Positions 8,006 through 18,163 of a DNA stretch of 64,000 nt are shown here, piece after piece. Origin of the DNA: Gammaproteobacteria bacterium (GTDB lineage: Bacteria; Pseudomonadota; Gammaproteobacteria; JAJPIJ01). Location: positions 1 through 64,000 of the forward strand of contig JAJVIQ010000001.1 of assembly GCA_022071965.1 (NCBI GenBank), read 5' to 3'. The notes beneath the pieces are model-generated. The model worked only from the letters and a program-made list of their open reading frames with translations. It did no database searches and had not been told where the DNA came from. Positions within the stretch are counted from its first letter, which is position 1. Each line of letters begins with the position of its first letter. The position numbers and the translations under genes were made by a program.

Positions 8006-8545
8006 TCACTTGACGTAGAGCCGGCCGACCATCTGGTGGTGGCCGATACCGCAGTACTCGTTGCAGACGATGGAATAGGTGCCCGACTGGTTCGGCGTGA
8101 CCGTCACGACGTGTTCGAAACCCGGCACGATCTGGATGTTGATATTCACGGGCTGCAGCGAGAAGCCGTGGTTGTAGTCCAGGGACGTCAGATGCAGCCG
8201 GTAGGTCTTGTCCTTCTCCAGCTCGAGGATCGGCCAGAAGCTCCACAGCCGCGCGACCAGGTAGACGTCGCTGCCCGGCGGCGGGGCGACCACCGGGATG
8301 TTCTGATCCGTCTCCGTGCGCACCGTCCACTTGTCGACCACGGCCTGGGCCTTGGTGGTGAACTGCTCGGGCGTCGTGCGGTAGGTCTCGGTGGAGAGGT
8401 TCTGCTTGCCCCAGATATGCCAGCCGATCATCATGAAGAACATGATGAGGCACCAGGTCAGCGCAATCGCGATCCAGGTGCCTTCGACGCGGTCGATCGG
8501 ATGCTTGTACCAAAGGCGCTCGGTCGGGGGAAGGATGGCGCTCAT
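8006..8545 (-). CDS. Heme-copper enzyme subunit II with intact CuA site
   Basis: A 179-residue subunit with one N-terminal helix (about residues 22-44) and a periplasmic cupredoxin domain. The CuA ligands are complete and spaced as in Thermus ba3 oxidase: H126 (DYNHGFSLQ), C161, E163 (backbone ligand position), C165, H169 and M172 (CNEYCGIGHHQM). It accepts electrons from a soluble c-type cytochrome or similar carrier and passes them to the low-spin heme of subunit I. Classical cNOR and qNOR lack CuA, so a CuA subunit paired with a Tyr-less subunit I is notable. It is translated with subunit I (10-base gap). Confidence 0.92.
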   Translation of the reverse strand: MSAILPPTERLWYKHPIDRVEGTWIAIALTWCLIMFFMMIGWHIWGKQNLSTETYRTTPEQFTTKAQAVVDKWTVRTETDQNIPVVAPPPGSDVYLVARLWSFWPILELEKDKTYRLHLTSLDYNHGFSLQPVNINIQIVPGFEHVVTVTPNQSGTYSIVCNEYCGIGHHQMVGRLYVK

Positions 8546-8582
8546 CGTCTTGCTCCTAGTAGGCTCGTGGCTGCGGCGGCGG

Positions 8583-8738
8583 TCACTTCGCCGCCGGAAT
8601 GGTCATGATGTCGATGACGCCCCAGAGGTTGTAGACGATCATCGGGATCAGGACGCCGAGAAACAGCAGCAGAAACGGATTGTCCAGCAGTTTCTGCATG
8701 AACGGGACTGGCGCGTTTTCATCCTCGTGCTGACTCAT
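8583..8738 (-). CDS. Small single-helix subunit (IIa-like) of the heme-copper enzyme
   Basis: A 51-residue protein with a polar N-terminus (MSQHEDENAPV) and one long hydrophobic helix (LLLFLGVLIPMIVYNLWGV). The size, topology and position directly ahead of subunit II match subunit IIa of ba3-type enzymes, which supplies a helix missing from the short subunit II. The ATG at 8738 is preceded by AAGGAG about seven bases upstream. This is the first gene of the minus-strand operon; 237 bases separate its start from the proximal DNR-type box. Confidence 0.75.
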   Translation of the reverse strand: MSQHEDENAPVPFMQKLLDNPFLLLFLGVLIPMIVYNLWGVIDIMTIPAAK

Positions 8739-8974
8739 GACATGCTCCTTCTCGCTGGGTTGAACTGGCGTGTGGATGGCGGCAGGCCGCGCGGCCCGTC
8801 TCGCGAAAATACGTCGTCGCCCGAGCCCGCCCGCCGCCGGCCTGCAACGCGAAGCGGAGGGGGAACGCGAAAGGCTCCGCATGCGGTCGGGCTGCTCGAT
8901 GCCGGGGTCATGGACCCTGCCTCCAGGGGGCTGATGGACGGCGGAAGTCTAGTGCGCGCACCGCGCGGACAGCC

Positions 8975-8988
8975 TTGACGAGAGTCAA
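8975..8988. promoter_or_regulatory. FNR/DNR-type operator, perfect palindrome
   Basis: The site reads TTGACGAGAGTCAA, a perfect TTGAC-N4-GTCAA dyad, and the symmetry extends one base on each side. Crp/Fnr proteins with an E-x-x-S-R recognition helix bind TTGAT-N4-ATCAA and close variants. The regulator encoded at 12740-13495 has such a helix. It probably controls the minus-strand heme-copper operon. Confidence 0.75.
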
Positions 8989-9033
8989 GTCCGCCGCGGA
9001 TCGGGCTCGAGCCGCCGGGAGACCTGAGCCTGG

Positions 9034-9047
9034 CTGACCAATGTCAA
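9034..9047. promoter_or_regulatory. FNR/DNR-type operator, imperfect
   Basis: CTGACCAATGTCAA matches TTGAC-N4-GTCAA except at the first base. Its centre is 59 bases from the box at 8975, on the side of the plus-strand heme A synthase genes, which it may control. Confidence 0.55.
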
Positions 9048-9209
9048 GGCGGGGCCGGCGCGGCCGGGCGAGGATGGCCCCGTGCCGATGCGCAGTGGAC
9101 CGGCGCCGTGACGCCGTCGCCGCGGGGCGAAGATGCGCCGTCGGCGCGAGGCCGCGCGGCGCCAGCTGCGCGTTTCGTGGCTGGACATACGACAATCCCC
9201 ACTCACTAC

Positions 9210-10139
9210 ATGGCGTCACAAATGAGCACCGCCACGGCGGCCAATTGGAATGATCGTCTGCTGGGCCTCGCGGTCGCGTTGACGCTCGCGGTGGTCGTCC
9301 TGAGCGCCTATCTGCGCATCGCGGCGGCGGACCTGGGCTGCGCCGCCTGGCCGGCCTGCTATGCGCGGCTGAGCGCCGTGCAGGAAGGGGCCCGCGGACC
9401 GGCGCGGGCCATGCATCGCGCCACCGCCTCCACGATCTCCGTCGTCGTGCTCGGCTATCTGATCGTTGCACTCCGGCGCAGGCGCGACCGGGTGGCCGCT
9501 CTGGCCATGACGGCTCTCACGGCGCTGCTCGCGTGGGTAGGCCTGCACACGCCGTCGCCGCTCGAACCCTGGGTCACGCTGGTGAACGTCGCCGGGGGCA
9601 TGGCCCTGCTCGCGCTCTGCGGGTGGCTGTGGCTGCGGCCCGGCGCCGCCGCGGCCGGCCCCTGGAGTCGGCGCCGGCTCGCGGCCGCCGTGGGCGTGGC
9701 CGTGGTCTACACCCAGGTCGCGCTCGGCGCCTGGGCCGCGGCGCATTACGCGGAGCCGGCGTGTCCAGGGCTGTGGTGCCCGGGCGAGGTGTCGGCAGGA
9801 CGTCTCGCCGATGCGTTCGATCCCACGCGGAGGCTGAGCGTCGCGGAGGGGCGCATCGCGATCGACGAGGCCTCTGTGCTCGTGCAGCGTGCGCACCGGC
9901 TGGGCGCGTTCGTCACGTTCCTGTTCTTGAGCATGCTCGTCTTGTACGCGCCGGCCCGTACGGCGGCGTCGCGCCAAGCCGGCCTCGCGCTCCTCGCGGT
10001 CCTGTCCGTCCAGGTCGCGCTCGGCATCGGGGCCAGCCTGTGGGGCTATCCCATGTGGGCCGCAGTCGGCCACAATGCGCTGGCGGCGGTTCTCCTGCTC
10101 GCCGTCGTGCGCCTGTATCACGCATACGCCCGGGACTGA
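9210..10139 (+). CDS. COX15/CtaA-family heme A synthase-like protein, one heme His replaced by Asn
   Basis: A 309-residue eight-helix protein of the heme O to heme A monooxygenase family. It carries the beta/gammaproteobacterial signature around DLGCAAWPACYARL, with C44 and C50, and a second Cys pair (C185/C190 in ACPGLWCPGE). Three of the four expected heme ligands are present: H69 (RAMHRATAS), H229 (VQRAHRLGAF) and H288 (VGHNALAA). The fourth, normally His in a LHLLGG motif, is Asn126 (TLVNVAGGM). It may have altered chemistry, or act as a partner of the full synthase encoded three bases downstream. The start is uncertain: ATG 9210 and ATG 9222 are both possible, and neither has a good ribosome site. 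Confidence 0.8.
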   Translation: MASQMSTATAANWNDRLLGLAVALTLAVVVLSAYLRIAAADLGCAAWPACYARLSAVQEGARGPARAMHRATASTISVVVLGYLIVALRRRRDRVAALAMTALTALLAWVGLHTPSPLEPWVTLVNVAGGMALLALCGWLWLRPGAAAAGPWSRRRLAAAVGVAVVYTQVALGAWAAAHYAEPACPGLWCPGEVSAGRLADAFDPTRRLSVAEGRIAIDEASVLVQRAHRLGAFVTFLFLSMLVLYAPARTAASRQAGLALLAVLSVQVALGIGASLWGYPMWAAVGHNALAAVLLLAVVRLYHAYARD

Positions 10140-10142
10140 ATC

Positions 10143-11192
10143 ATGATTTCATTTGCCCAAGCTGGTCGCCGCGGCCCCGTCGCCGCATGGCTGCTCGTGT
10201 GCTGTGCGCTCGTCTTCGCGATGATAGTCCTCGGGGGCGTCACCCGCCTGACGCGCTCGGGCCTCTCGATCGTGGAGTGGCAGCCGATCGTGGGCGCCAT
10301 CCCGCCGCTGACCGCGCAGCAATGGGAGGCGGAGTTCGAGAAGTACAAGCAGACGCCCGAATACCTCGAGGTGAACTCCGGGATGAGCCTCGCGGAGTTC
10401 AAGGAGATCTACTGGGTGGAGTACGCCCACCGCCTGCTGGGCCGGACGATCGGATTCGCCTTCCTCGTGCCGTTCCTGTACTTCCTGATACGCAGGCAGA
10501 TCGGGCGCGAGCTCGCACCGAGGCTCGCGGGCCTGTTCGTGCTGGGAGGATTGCAGGGGGCGATGGGCTGGTACATGGTCGCCAGCGGACTGGTGGACGA
10601 CCCGCACGTGAGCGCATACCGCCTCACGGCGCACCTCGGGCTCGCGGTGATCATCTATGGCTACATGCTCCTCGTGGCGCTCGATCTGCTGTATCCGCAG
10701 GCGCGGCCCGCGCCCGCGGGGGTGCGGCGCTACGCCCTGACGCTGAGCGCGATGGTGTTCGTCACCATCCTCGCCGGCGGCTTCGTCGCCGGCACGCGCG
10801 CGGGCTTCGTGTTCAATACCTGGCCGCTGATGTACGGGCGTCTCGTGCCGGAGGGCCTTTACGCCCTGAGCCCGTGGTGGGTCAATCTCTTCGAGAACGT
10901 CGCCACGGTCCAGTTCAATCACCGCTGGCTCGCCTACGCCGTCGTGGTCGCGACGGTGCTGCTGTGGGCCGCGGTGCGCCGCTCATCGACGACGCCGCGC
11001 GCGCGGACGGCGGCGCATCTGCTGCTCGCCGCCGTGACGCTGCAGTTCGCACTCGGCATCGCGACGCTGCTCGCGGTCGTTCCCCTGTCGCTCGGCGCCG
11101 CGCACCAGGCCGGCGCATTGCTGGTCCTGACCGCCGCGCTCTTTCTCAACCACGCGCTGCGCAAGGGACCGGCGTCCCGCTCCTTCGGCTAG
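10143..11192 (+). CDS. ctaA: Heme A synthase, alphaproteobacterial/mitochondrial COX15 type
   Basis: A 349-residue membrane monooxygenase converting heme O to heme A. The long first periplasmic loop (VEWQPIVGAIPPLTAQQWE onward) and the motif VEYAHRLLGR identify the COX15 type found in mitochondria and alphaproteobacteria. All four heme-binding His are present: H96, H164 (RLTAHLGLA), H260 (VQFNHRWLA) and H321 (GAAHQAGAL). It starts three bases after the preceding CtaA-like gene, so the two are co-transcribed, and together with CtaB (5352-6251) they complete a heme A pathway next to the heme-copper enzyme. Confidence 0.92.
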   Translation: MISFAQAGRRGPVAAWLLVCCALVFAMIVLGGVTRLTRSGLSIVEWQPIVGAIPPLTAQQWEAEFEKYKQTPEYLEVNSGMSLAEFKEIYWVEYAHRLLGRTIGFAFLVPFLYFLIRRQIGRELAPRLAGLFVLGGLQGAMGWYMVASGLVDDPHVSAYRLTAHLGLAVIIYGYMLLVALDLLYPQARPAPAGVRRYALTLSAMVFVTILAGGFVAGTRAGFVFNTWPLMYGRLVPEGLYALSPWWVNLFENVATVQFNHRWLAYAVVVATVLLWAAVRRSSTTPRARTAAHLLLAAVTLQFALGIATLLAVVPLSLGAAHQAGALLVLTAALFLNHALRKGPASRSFG

Positions 11193-11514
11193 CCGCCCCC
11201 GGGCGGACAGGAGGCTCCGCCGGGCGCGGAATCTTCGGATCCCCGCGCATGCCGACGGCAGACGCCGCGGGCGCGTGTGCCGCACGGCTCCGCCACCACC
11301 CCGTTGACAGCGATGACCGAGGACCCGTGCGCACCGGCCGGCGCTCATTGATTCTCGTCAAGGAGACTCGCCTGCCGCGCACGCGATAGTTCGTGGATCG
11401 GGCCTCGATCACCGCGCCAGTGCTCATCGCCCCAGCGGCGCCCAAATCGCAGGGAAGGCCTCCGTGATGGTGCCGGTGCGGCCGTCCCCCCGGAATTCGA
11501 CGAGGAGCGCCGGC
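11193..11514. other. Gene-free region upstream of the polytopic membrane protein
   Basis: This 322-base stretch contains one FNR/DNR-type box (11348-11361) and the ribosome site of the next gene (GAGGAG at 11502-11507). I see nothing else that I can support. Confidence 0.5.
11348..11361. promoter_or_regulatory. FNR/DNR-type operator
   Basis: TTGATTCTCGTCAA joins a perfect FNR left half (TTGAT) to a GTCAA right half. It lies 153 bases before the start at 11515, suggesting that the membrane protein gene belongs to the same regulon as nirS and the heme-copper operon. Confidence 0.65.
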
Positions 11515-12780
11515 ATGCGTCTCGCCTACGAACGATCGCCGTCCATCAGCCTTCCCTACCGGTTTTTCGCCTCGGGACTCCTGTTTGCGATCCTCGTCTC
11601 CGCGGCGGTCATGTTCCTGGGCGAGGAGCTCTGGGTATCGCGCTGGAACCCGGCGACGATCGCGGCCGTACACCTCTACGCGATCGGATTCATGCTGCAC
11701 ACCATGATCGGGGCGCTGTTTCAGATCCTGCCGGTGGCCACGGGCGGCGAACTGCCGATGGCGCCGCGGGTGGCGCGGCTGACGCACCCGCTGCTGATCG
11801 TGGCGGCAATCTCGCTGCCCGCCGGGATGTGGAGGCAGGCTCACGCGCTGCTCATCCTCGGCACCGTCGCCGTCGTCATCGGGCTCTCCCTGTTCCTGGG
11901 GGCGGCGGCCGTGGCCATGGGCAGGGCGCGCGCCCGCGGACCGTCCTTCATCGCCGTGGCCTGCGCGCTGTTGTCGCTGGCGGTAGGGCTCGCACTCGGT
12001 GCCTGGGCGGTGGCAGGCCTGCTGGGGGCGTCGCTGGACTTCATCTCCGCCGTGCGTCTGCACGCCGGCTGGATGCTCGGCGCGTGGGCGGGAAGCCTGC
12101 TCGCGGGCGTGGCCTTCGTCGTGGTCCCGATGTTCCAGGCGACCCCGGAGTTCCCGCGCGTCGTGGTCCGCTGGCTCGCGCCGGCGCTGGTCGCGGCCGG
12201 GCTGTGCATGACCGTGCCGCTCGCCGGCGCGCCGGCCGCCATGCTGCCGCTCGGGCTGTGGGTATTTGCGGCCGCCATACTGGTGTTCGCGATGACGGTG
12301 CTCCGGTTGCAGCGCCGCCGCCGGCGGGCGAGGACGGATGCGACCTTGTGGTACTGGCGCCTGGCCATGCTGTGCGCGGCGGCGTTCGCCCTCGGGCTGG
12401 CGTGGGCGGGCATGGCGCGGCGGGACCTGTCGCTGCCGCTCGGTGTGCTGCTGCTGCACGGCGTATTCGGATCCGCGATCGCCGGGATGTTCTACAAGAT
12501 CGTCCCCTTCCTCAACTGGCTCTATCTGCAGGAGCGCGTCAGCAACGCGCCGAAGATCGACCGGATGATCCCGGCGCGCGCGCAGGCTGCGCAGTTCACG
12601 CTGCACGTGGTGGCGCTGGCGGCCCTGCTGGGCGCGAGCCTGTGGCCTGCCCTGGGCTCCCTGGCCGGCGGCGTGATGCTGGCCGGCTACGCGGCGCTGG
12701 CGTGGAACGTGATGCGCGGGATGTGGAGGTGCCGCGAGCTCACGGCCGGTACTCGCGCAAACGCCGCACGTCGTGTATGA
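11515..12780 (+). CDS. Polytopic membrane protein of unknown function, DNR-regulon candidate
   Basis: A 421-residue protein of about 12 helices. I do not recognise a named family with certainty. Three segments share a His/Gly plus helix plus Pro pattern: FMLHTMIGALFQILP, LHAGWMLGAWAGSLLAGVAF followed by VVVP, and LLLHGVFGSAIAGMFYKIVP. This recalls helices that hold heme in heme-copper subunit I and in the NO-related membrane protein NnrS, but the NnrS signature is not present. The start at 11515 has GAGGAG seven bases upstream; a longer frame from 11464 is less likely. Its end overlaps the convergent dnr gene by 41 bases. A role in NO metabolism or heme handling is inferred from location and the upstream box only. 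Confidence 0.75.
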   Translation: MRLAYERSPSISLPYRFFASGLLFAILVSAAVMFLGEELWVSRWNPATIAAVHLYAIGFMLHTMIGALFQILPVATGGELPMAPRVARLTHPLLIVAAISLPAGMWRQAHALLILGTVAVVIGLSLFLGAAAVAMGRARARGPSFIAVACALLSLAVGLALGAWAVAGLLGASLDFISAVRLHAGWMLGAWAGSLLAGVAFVVVPMFQATPEFPRVVVRWLAPALVAAGLCMTVPLAGAPAAMLPLGLWVFAAAILVFAMTVLRLQRRRRRARTDATLWYWRLAMLCAAAFALGLAWAGMARRDLSLPLGVLLLHGVFGSAIAGMFYKIVPFLNWLYLQERVSNAPKIDRMIPARAQAAQFTLHVVALAALLGASLWPALGSLAGGVMLAGYAALAWNVMRGMWRCRELTAGTRANAARRV

Positions 12781-13495
12781 CGATGTGGCGGCCCTGCACC
12801 GAGATGAGGCCCGCCTCGATGAGGTCGTGCTGCACGCGGGACAGGGTCTCGGGCGTCACGTTCAGGCGCGAGGCGATGATGAGCTTGGAGGCGGGCAGAT
12901 CGATCTCGACTCGCCCCTCGGCGACCTCCTCGCCGGTGCCGGCGGATTGCAGCAGGAAGCCGATCAGGCGCTCGGCGCTGGAGCGCAGCGAGTAGGCCTC
13001 CACGTCCAGCACCATCGCATGCAGACGCATCGACAGGCCGGCCAGCATGCGGCGGGCGACCTCCGGATCCCGATCCAGCAACTCGAAGACCGGTTCCCGG
13101 GGGATGCGCAGCAGGCGCGACTCGGCGATTGCCTGCGTGTAAACCGGATAGGGCTTGTCCGCGAACATCACCGCCTCGCCGAAGCTCTGCTGCGGACCGC
13201 GCAGCGAGATCACCTTCTCGGCGCCGCGCGTGGCGGTGAAGGCGAGCTTGATCTGGCCCTCGATGACCAGGTAGAAGCCGGTGGGCATGTCGCCCTGGCG
13301 GAAGAGGACCGCCCCCTTCTTCAGCCGGATCATCTCCGCGCCGGCGGCGATGGCGGACAGCGACCCGGTCCCGACGTTCGAGAAGATAGGCATCGCCGCC
13401 AGCACGCCCAGGATGTCCAGCGCCGATTCCTGGCCCGTTGGTGCGTCGATGGCAGGCGTAAGCGATACCCCGCTGTGCGATGGTGTCGAAGGCAT
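12740..13495 (-). CDS. dnr: Crp/Fnr-family regulator, DNR/NnrR type
   Basis: A 251-residue regulator with a cyclic nucleotide-binding-like sensor fold (about residues 30-150), a long dimer helix (about 150-175) and a winged-helix domain. The recognition helix reads TPETLSRVQHDL: E216, S219 and R220 match the residues with which FNR-type proteins read TTGA half sites. The N-terminus has no Cys cluster, so it is not an oxygen-sensing FNR. The DNR/NnrR subgroup, which senses NO through heme, fits its position between nirS and the heme-copper island. It follows the TonB receptor gene by six bases and is probably co-transcribed with it. The gene symbol rests on subgroup and context. Confidence 0.85.
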   Translation of the reverse strand: MPSTPSHSGVSLTPAIDAPTGQESALDILGVLAAMPIFSNVGTGSLSAIAAGAEMIRLKKGAVLFRQGDMPTGFYLVIEGQIKLAFTATRGAEKVISLRGPQQSFGEAVMFADKPYPVYTQAIAESRLLRIPREPVFELLDRDPEVARRMLAGLSMRLHAMVLDVEAYSLRSSAERLIGFLLQSAGTGEEVAEGRVEIDLPASKLIIASRLNVTPETLSRVQHDLIEAGLISVQGRHIVIHDVRRLREYRP

Positions 13496-13501
13496 GCCAG
13501 T

Positions 13502-15751
13502 CTACCACCCGATGCGCAAGGTCACCGCCGCGTTGCGCCCCGGTTCCGTGAAGAACCCCGGCGACGGCACGTTCTCCTCGGTGACGCCGCGCAGGCTGGC
13601 CCATTCCCAGTAGCGCTGATCGAACACGTTGTAGATGCCCACGTCGAGAGTGGCATACCGATCGAAGCGCAGGCGCGCCCGCAGATCGAGCGTGACGTAG
13701 CCGGGCGGTTCGAAGAGATTGGCCGTGGAGCGATCCACGCGCCCTTTCTCCGAGACGGCCGTCAGCACCGCGCCCAGCTCCGGCCACCCGCCGCGGGCCT
13801 CCCGCTCGATGCCCACGACCAGGCGCGCCGGGAGCACGGTGTTCAGGGGTTCATCGCGCTCCAGGTCGTCGCCCTGCGACCAGGCGAAGGCGCCATGCAC
13901 GCTGATGCCCCGCAGGCCCGGATGCAGCGATGCCAGGGCGACGCCAGCCGCCGCCTCCACACCGAAGATCCGGGCGCGATCGCGGTTCACGGACTGGAAG
14001 ACGGCCGCGCCGCTGGCGTCCACGCCGAGGTTGGCGCGGCTCTCGATCAGGTCCTCGTAATGATTGTAGTAGCCGACCAGCCGCCACCAGGCCTGCTCGC
14101 CGGAGTGGTTCCAGCCGAGCTCCATGCCGTGGCTGCGTTCGGGTTCGAGATCGGGGTTCGCCAGCACGACGTAGTTGAACTGCGGCAGGACGAGCGCGAT
14201 GTTCACGTCGCTGAAGGGCGGCGCACGGAAGCCCTGGACGTAGGCCGCGTAGACGTGGTCAGCGTCCGTGACGGCGTAGCGCATGCCGAGCTTGGGGGTG
14301 AGGCTCGAGTCCGACAGACTCACGGGGGCGACGTCCGGGTTGTCCTCGCGGAACACGGCGTCGGCCTCCGCGTCGACACTGTAGTGATCGTAGCGCAGCC
14401 CTCCGATCACCGCCCAGCGTGCGCCCGGCAGCGCGGCTTCGTCGGTGAGGAACAGCGCCCATTCGTCCACGGTGGAGTTCGGGAAGTCGCGCACCGGCAG
14501 ATCCTCGCCGAGGATCACGTTGGTGACATCGCCGGTGACGAGGTTCCTCTGGCGGCCGTCGCGCTGCTCCTCGTAATCGGTGCGGCTCGCCTCGAATCCG
14601 TACACGAGCTGATGTTGCAGGCCCCACGCCGGGAACTCGCGGCGCAGGTCGGACTCGATGCCGAGCTGATCCGCCTGGAACCGGTAATCGCGCTCGCGCA
14701 GCAGCGGGAACGGCGCGATCGGCGGCTGCGCGCGCCGTCGCTCGGTCACATGCTGGTCCGTTCTCGCACGCTGCGTGTAGCCGCGCAGCTCGACCTCGTC
14801 GGCCAGCCAGCCGACGCGACCGAAGCGCAGGCTGGCGAGCGCGCGCTCGCGCTCGTCGCTGTCCTCGCTCAGCAGGCTCTGGGTGGCGGCGAACCGGCCG
14901 CTGCCGATGGCGGATTGCACATCCGTCTGCGCATCCGTCGCGTAGCGCTCCAGCGTCAGGGCCGCCTGGCCCGCGGGGTGATCGGCGGTCAGCTTCAGAA
15001 AGCCGCTGTCGCGCTCGACGTCGGCCGGATTGGCGGGCAGCTCGTCGTCGCGCGCATGATTCTCCGTCTCGTGGCCGTCGCGCCGGGAGTAGAGCGCCAG
15101 CGCGCCGAGGCTCCCGCCCTGCCAGGCCCCGAGCAGGCCCGTGCGCATCGCCTCATCGCGCGTGGTATAGGTCGCGAGCACGCCGCCGTAGGCGTCCCCG
15201 GGGCGGGCGAGGTCGTAGGGATCGCGCGTGGTGAAGGACACCACCCCGCCGAGCGCGTCGCTGCCGTAGAGCGTGGAGGCCGGCCCGCGCAGGATCTCCA
15301 CGCGCCGCACCAGCTCCGGATCGATGAGATCCCGGCCGGCGCTGGAGAGCAGGCCGATGGAAAACCCGTCCGGCAGCGGCACGCCGTCGATCTCGATGCC
15401 GACGCGGTTGCCCTGCAGGCCGCGGATGTTGAAGCTTTCGGCGCCGAAACGGGCGGGGTCGTTGACCACCGCGACGCCCGGTTCGTAGCGGACGAGGTCG
15501 CGCAGATCCTGCGCCTGCAGCCGCTCGACCTCGGACCGGTCGATGACGGAGACGTCGCCCACCACCTCGGCGGTGGGCTGCGGACGCCCGGCCGCGACGA
15601 CCACGAGATCGGGCAGCACCGAGAAACCGGTGGCGGCGCCGTCGACGGTCGCGGCCAGGGCAGGTACTTCGGGTTCGGCCACGGGCAAGCCGGGTTCGGC
15701 GCCGCAGACGGGGGGGAACAGCGCGGCCAACAGCAGCCGTGAGGCGTTCAA
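13502..15751 (-). CDS. TonB-dependent outer-membrane receptor, heme/hemoprotein type
   Basis: A 749-residue receptor with a signal peptide, a TonB-box-like segment (PDLVVVAAG), a plug domain (LRDLVRYEPGVAVV, LRGPASTLYGSDALGGVV) and a 22-strand-type barrel ending in a terminal aromatic residue (VTLRIGW). The pair FRAPP and NPDLEPERS corresponds to the FRAP/NPNL box of heme receptors such as HemR/HmuR, so heme is the likely cargo. I prefer the TTG at 15751 (signal peptide NASRLLLAALFPPV, GGAG upstream). The alternative GTG at 15826 would force translation through the hairpin at 15793-15820 and add 25 residues without signal character. It sits between nirS and dnr. Confidence 0.88.
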   Translation of the reverse strand: MNASRLLLAALFPPVCGAEPGLPVAEPEVPALAATVDGAATGFSVLPDLVVVAAGRPQPTAEVVGDVSVIDRSEVERLQAQDLRDLVRYEPGVAVVNDPARFGAESFNIRGLQGNRVGIEIDGVPLPDGFSIGLLSSAGRDLIDPELVRRVEILRGPASTLYGSDALGGVVSFTTRDPYDLARPGDAYGGVLATYTTRDEAMRTGLLGAWQGGSLGALALYSRRDGHETENHARDDELPANPADVERDSGFLKLTADHPAGQAALTLERYATDAQTDVQSAIGSGRFAATQSLLSEDSDERERALASLRFGRVGWLADEVELRGYTQRARTDQHVTERRRAQPPIAPFPLLRERDYRFQADQLGIESDLRREFPAWGLQHQLVYGFEASRTDYEEQRDGRQRNLVTGDVTNVILGEDLPVRDFPNSTVDEWALFLTDEAALPGARWAVIGGLRYDHYSVDAEADAVFREDNPDVAPVSLSDSSLTPKLGMRYAVTDADHVYAAYVQGFRAPPFSDVNIALVLPQFNYVVLANPDLEPERSHGMELGWNHSGEQAWWRLVGYYNHYEDLIESRANLGVDASGAAVFQSVNRDRARIFGVEAAAGVALASLHPGLRGISVHGAFAWSQGDDLERDEPLNTVLPARLVVGIEREARGGWPELGAVLTAVSEKGRVDRSTANLFEPPGYVTLDLRARLRFDRYATLDVGIYNVFDQRYWEWASLRGVTEENVPSPGFFTEPGRNAAVTLRIGW

Positions 15752-15792
15752 GATTCGGCTCCGTGCGCCGGTCACGGTGGCGCGTGCCGGGA

Positions 15793-15820
15793 GGCCCGGA
15801 CGCCGTGCGGCGTCCGGGCC
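15793..15820 (-). terminator. Hairpin downstream of nirS
   Basis: A perfect 12-base-pair stem (GGCCCGGACGCC / GGCGTCCGGGCC) with a four-base loop starts eight bases after the nirS stop. There is no T-run on the minus strand, so it may terminate imperfectly or stabilise the nirS mRNA. It separates nirS from the receptor gene. Confidence 0.6.
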
Positions 15821-15827
15821 CGCCACC

Positions 15828-18018
<2,191 letters not shown>

Positions 18019-18067
18019 GAGCTGACGCGGGGTGAGCCACCGGGCGGCGACAGTCGCAGGCCACGCG

Positions 18068-18081
18068 TTGACGCCGGTCAA
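18068..18081. promoter_or_regulatory. FNR/DNR-type operator upstream of the porin gene
   Basis: TTGACGCCGGTCAA is a perfect TTGAC-N4-GTCAA site. Its centre is about 90 bases from the porin start at 18164, mirroring the nirS site, so the two divergent genes each appear to have their own box. Confidence 0.72.
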
Positions 18082-18163
18082 GGCGGGTGCCGGCACCCCG
18101 CCCGGAGAATGGCGGGGAAGCGGCGCCTCTTGCGGGTCCAATGACATGAGAAAGGAAGACGGG

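Larger units (their letters stand above)
8739..9209. promoter_or_regulatory. Divergent control region between the heme-copper operon and the heme A synthases
   Basis: This 471-base gene-free stretch separates the two divergent transcription units. It holds two FNR/DNR-type boxes, annotated separately. I see no convincing open reading frame in it and cannot place core promoters with confidence. Confidence 0.6.

Noticed and set aside
9108-9209. ATG 9108 as the start of the first CtaA-like gene
   Set aside because: The added 34 residues are Arg/Pro/Ala-rich without family similarity and reach towards the operator region.
11301-11317. A further FNR/DNR box (TTGACAGCGATGAC)
   Set aside because: The right half (ATGAC) does not match RTCAA; only the left half fits.
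11515-12780. Naming the polytopic protein NnrS
   Set aside because: The size and helix count are similar, but the NnrS signature motifs are not visible.
12773-15742. A 989-codon open frame on the plus strand, antisense to dnr and the TonB receptor
   Set aside because: Its translation is low in complexity and rich in Arg, Gly and His, as expected from the complement of a high-GC gene; the minus-strand frames encode clear protein families.
15752-15826. GTG at 15826 as the start of the TonB receptor
   Set aside because: It would include the perfect hairpin after nirS and give a non-signal-like N-terminus; TTG 15751 gives a proper signal peptide.
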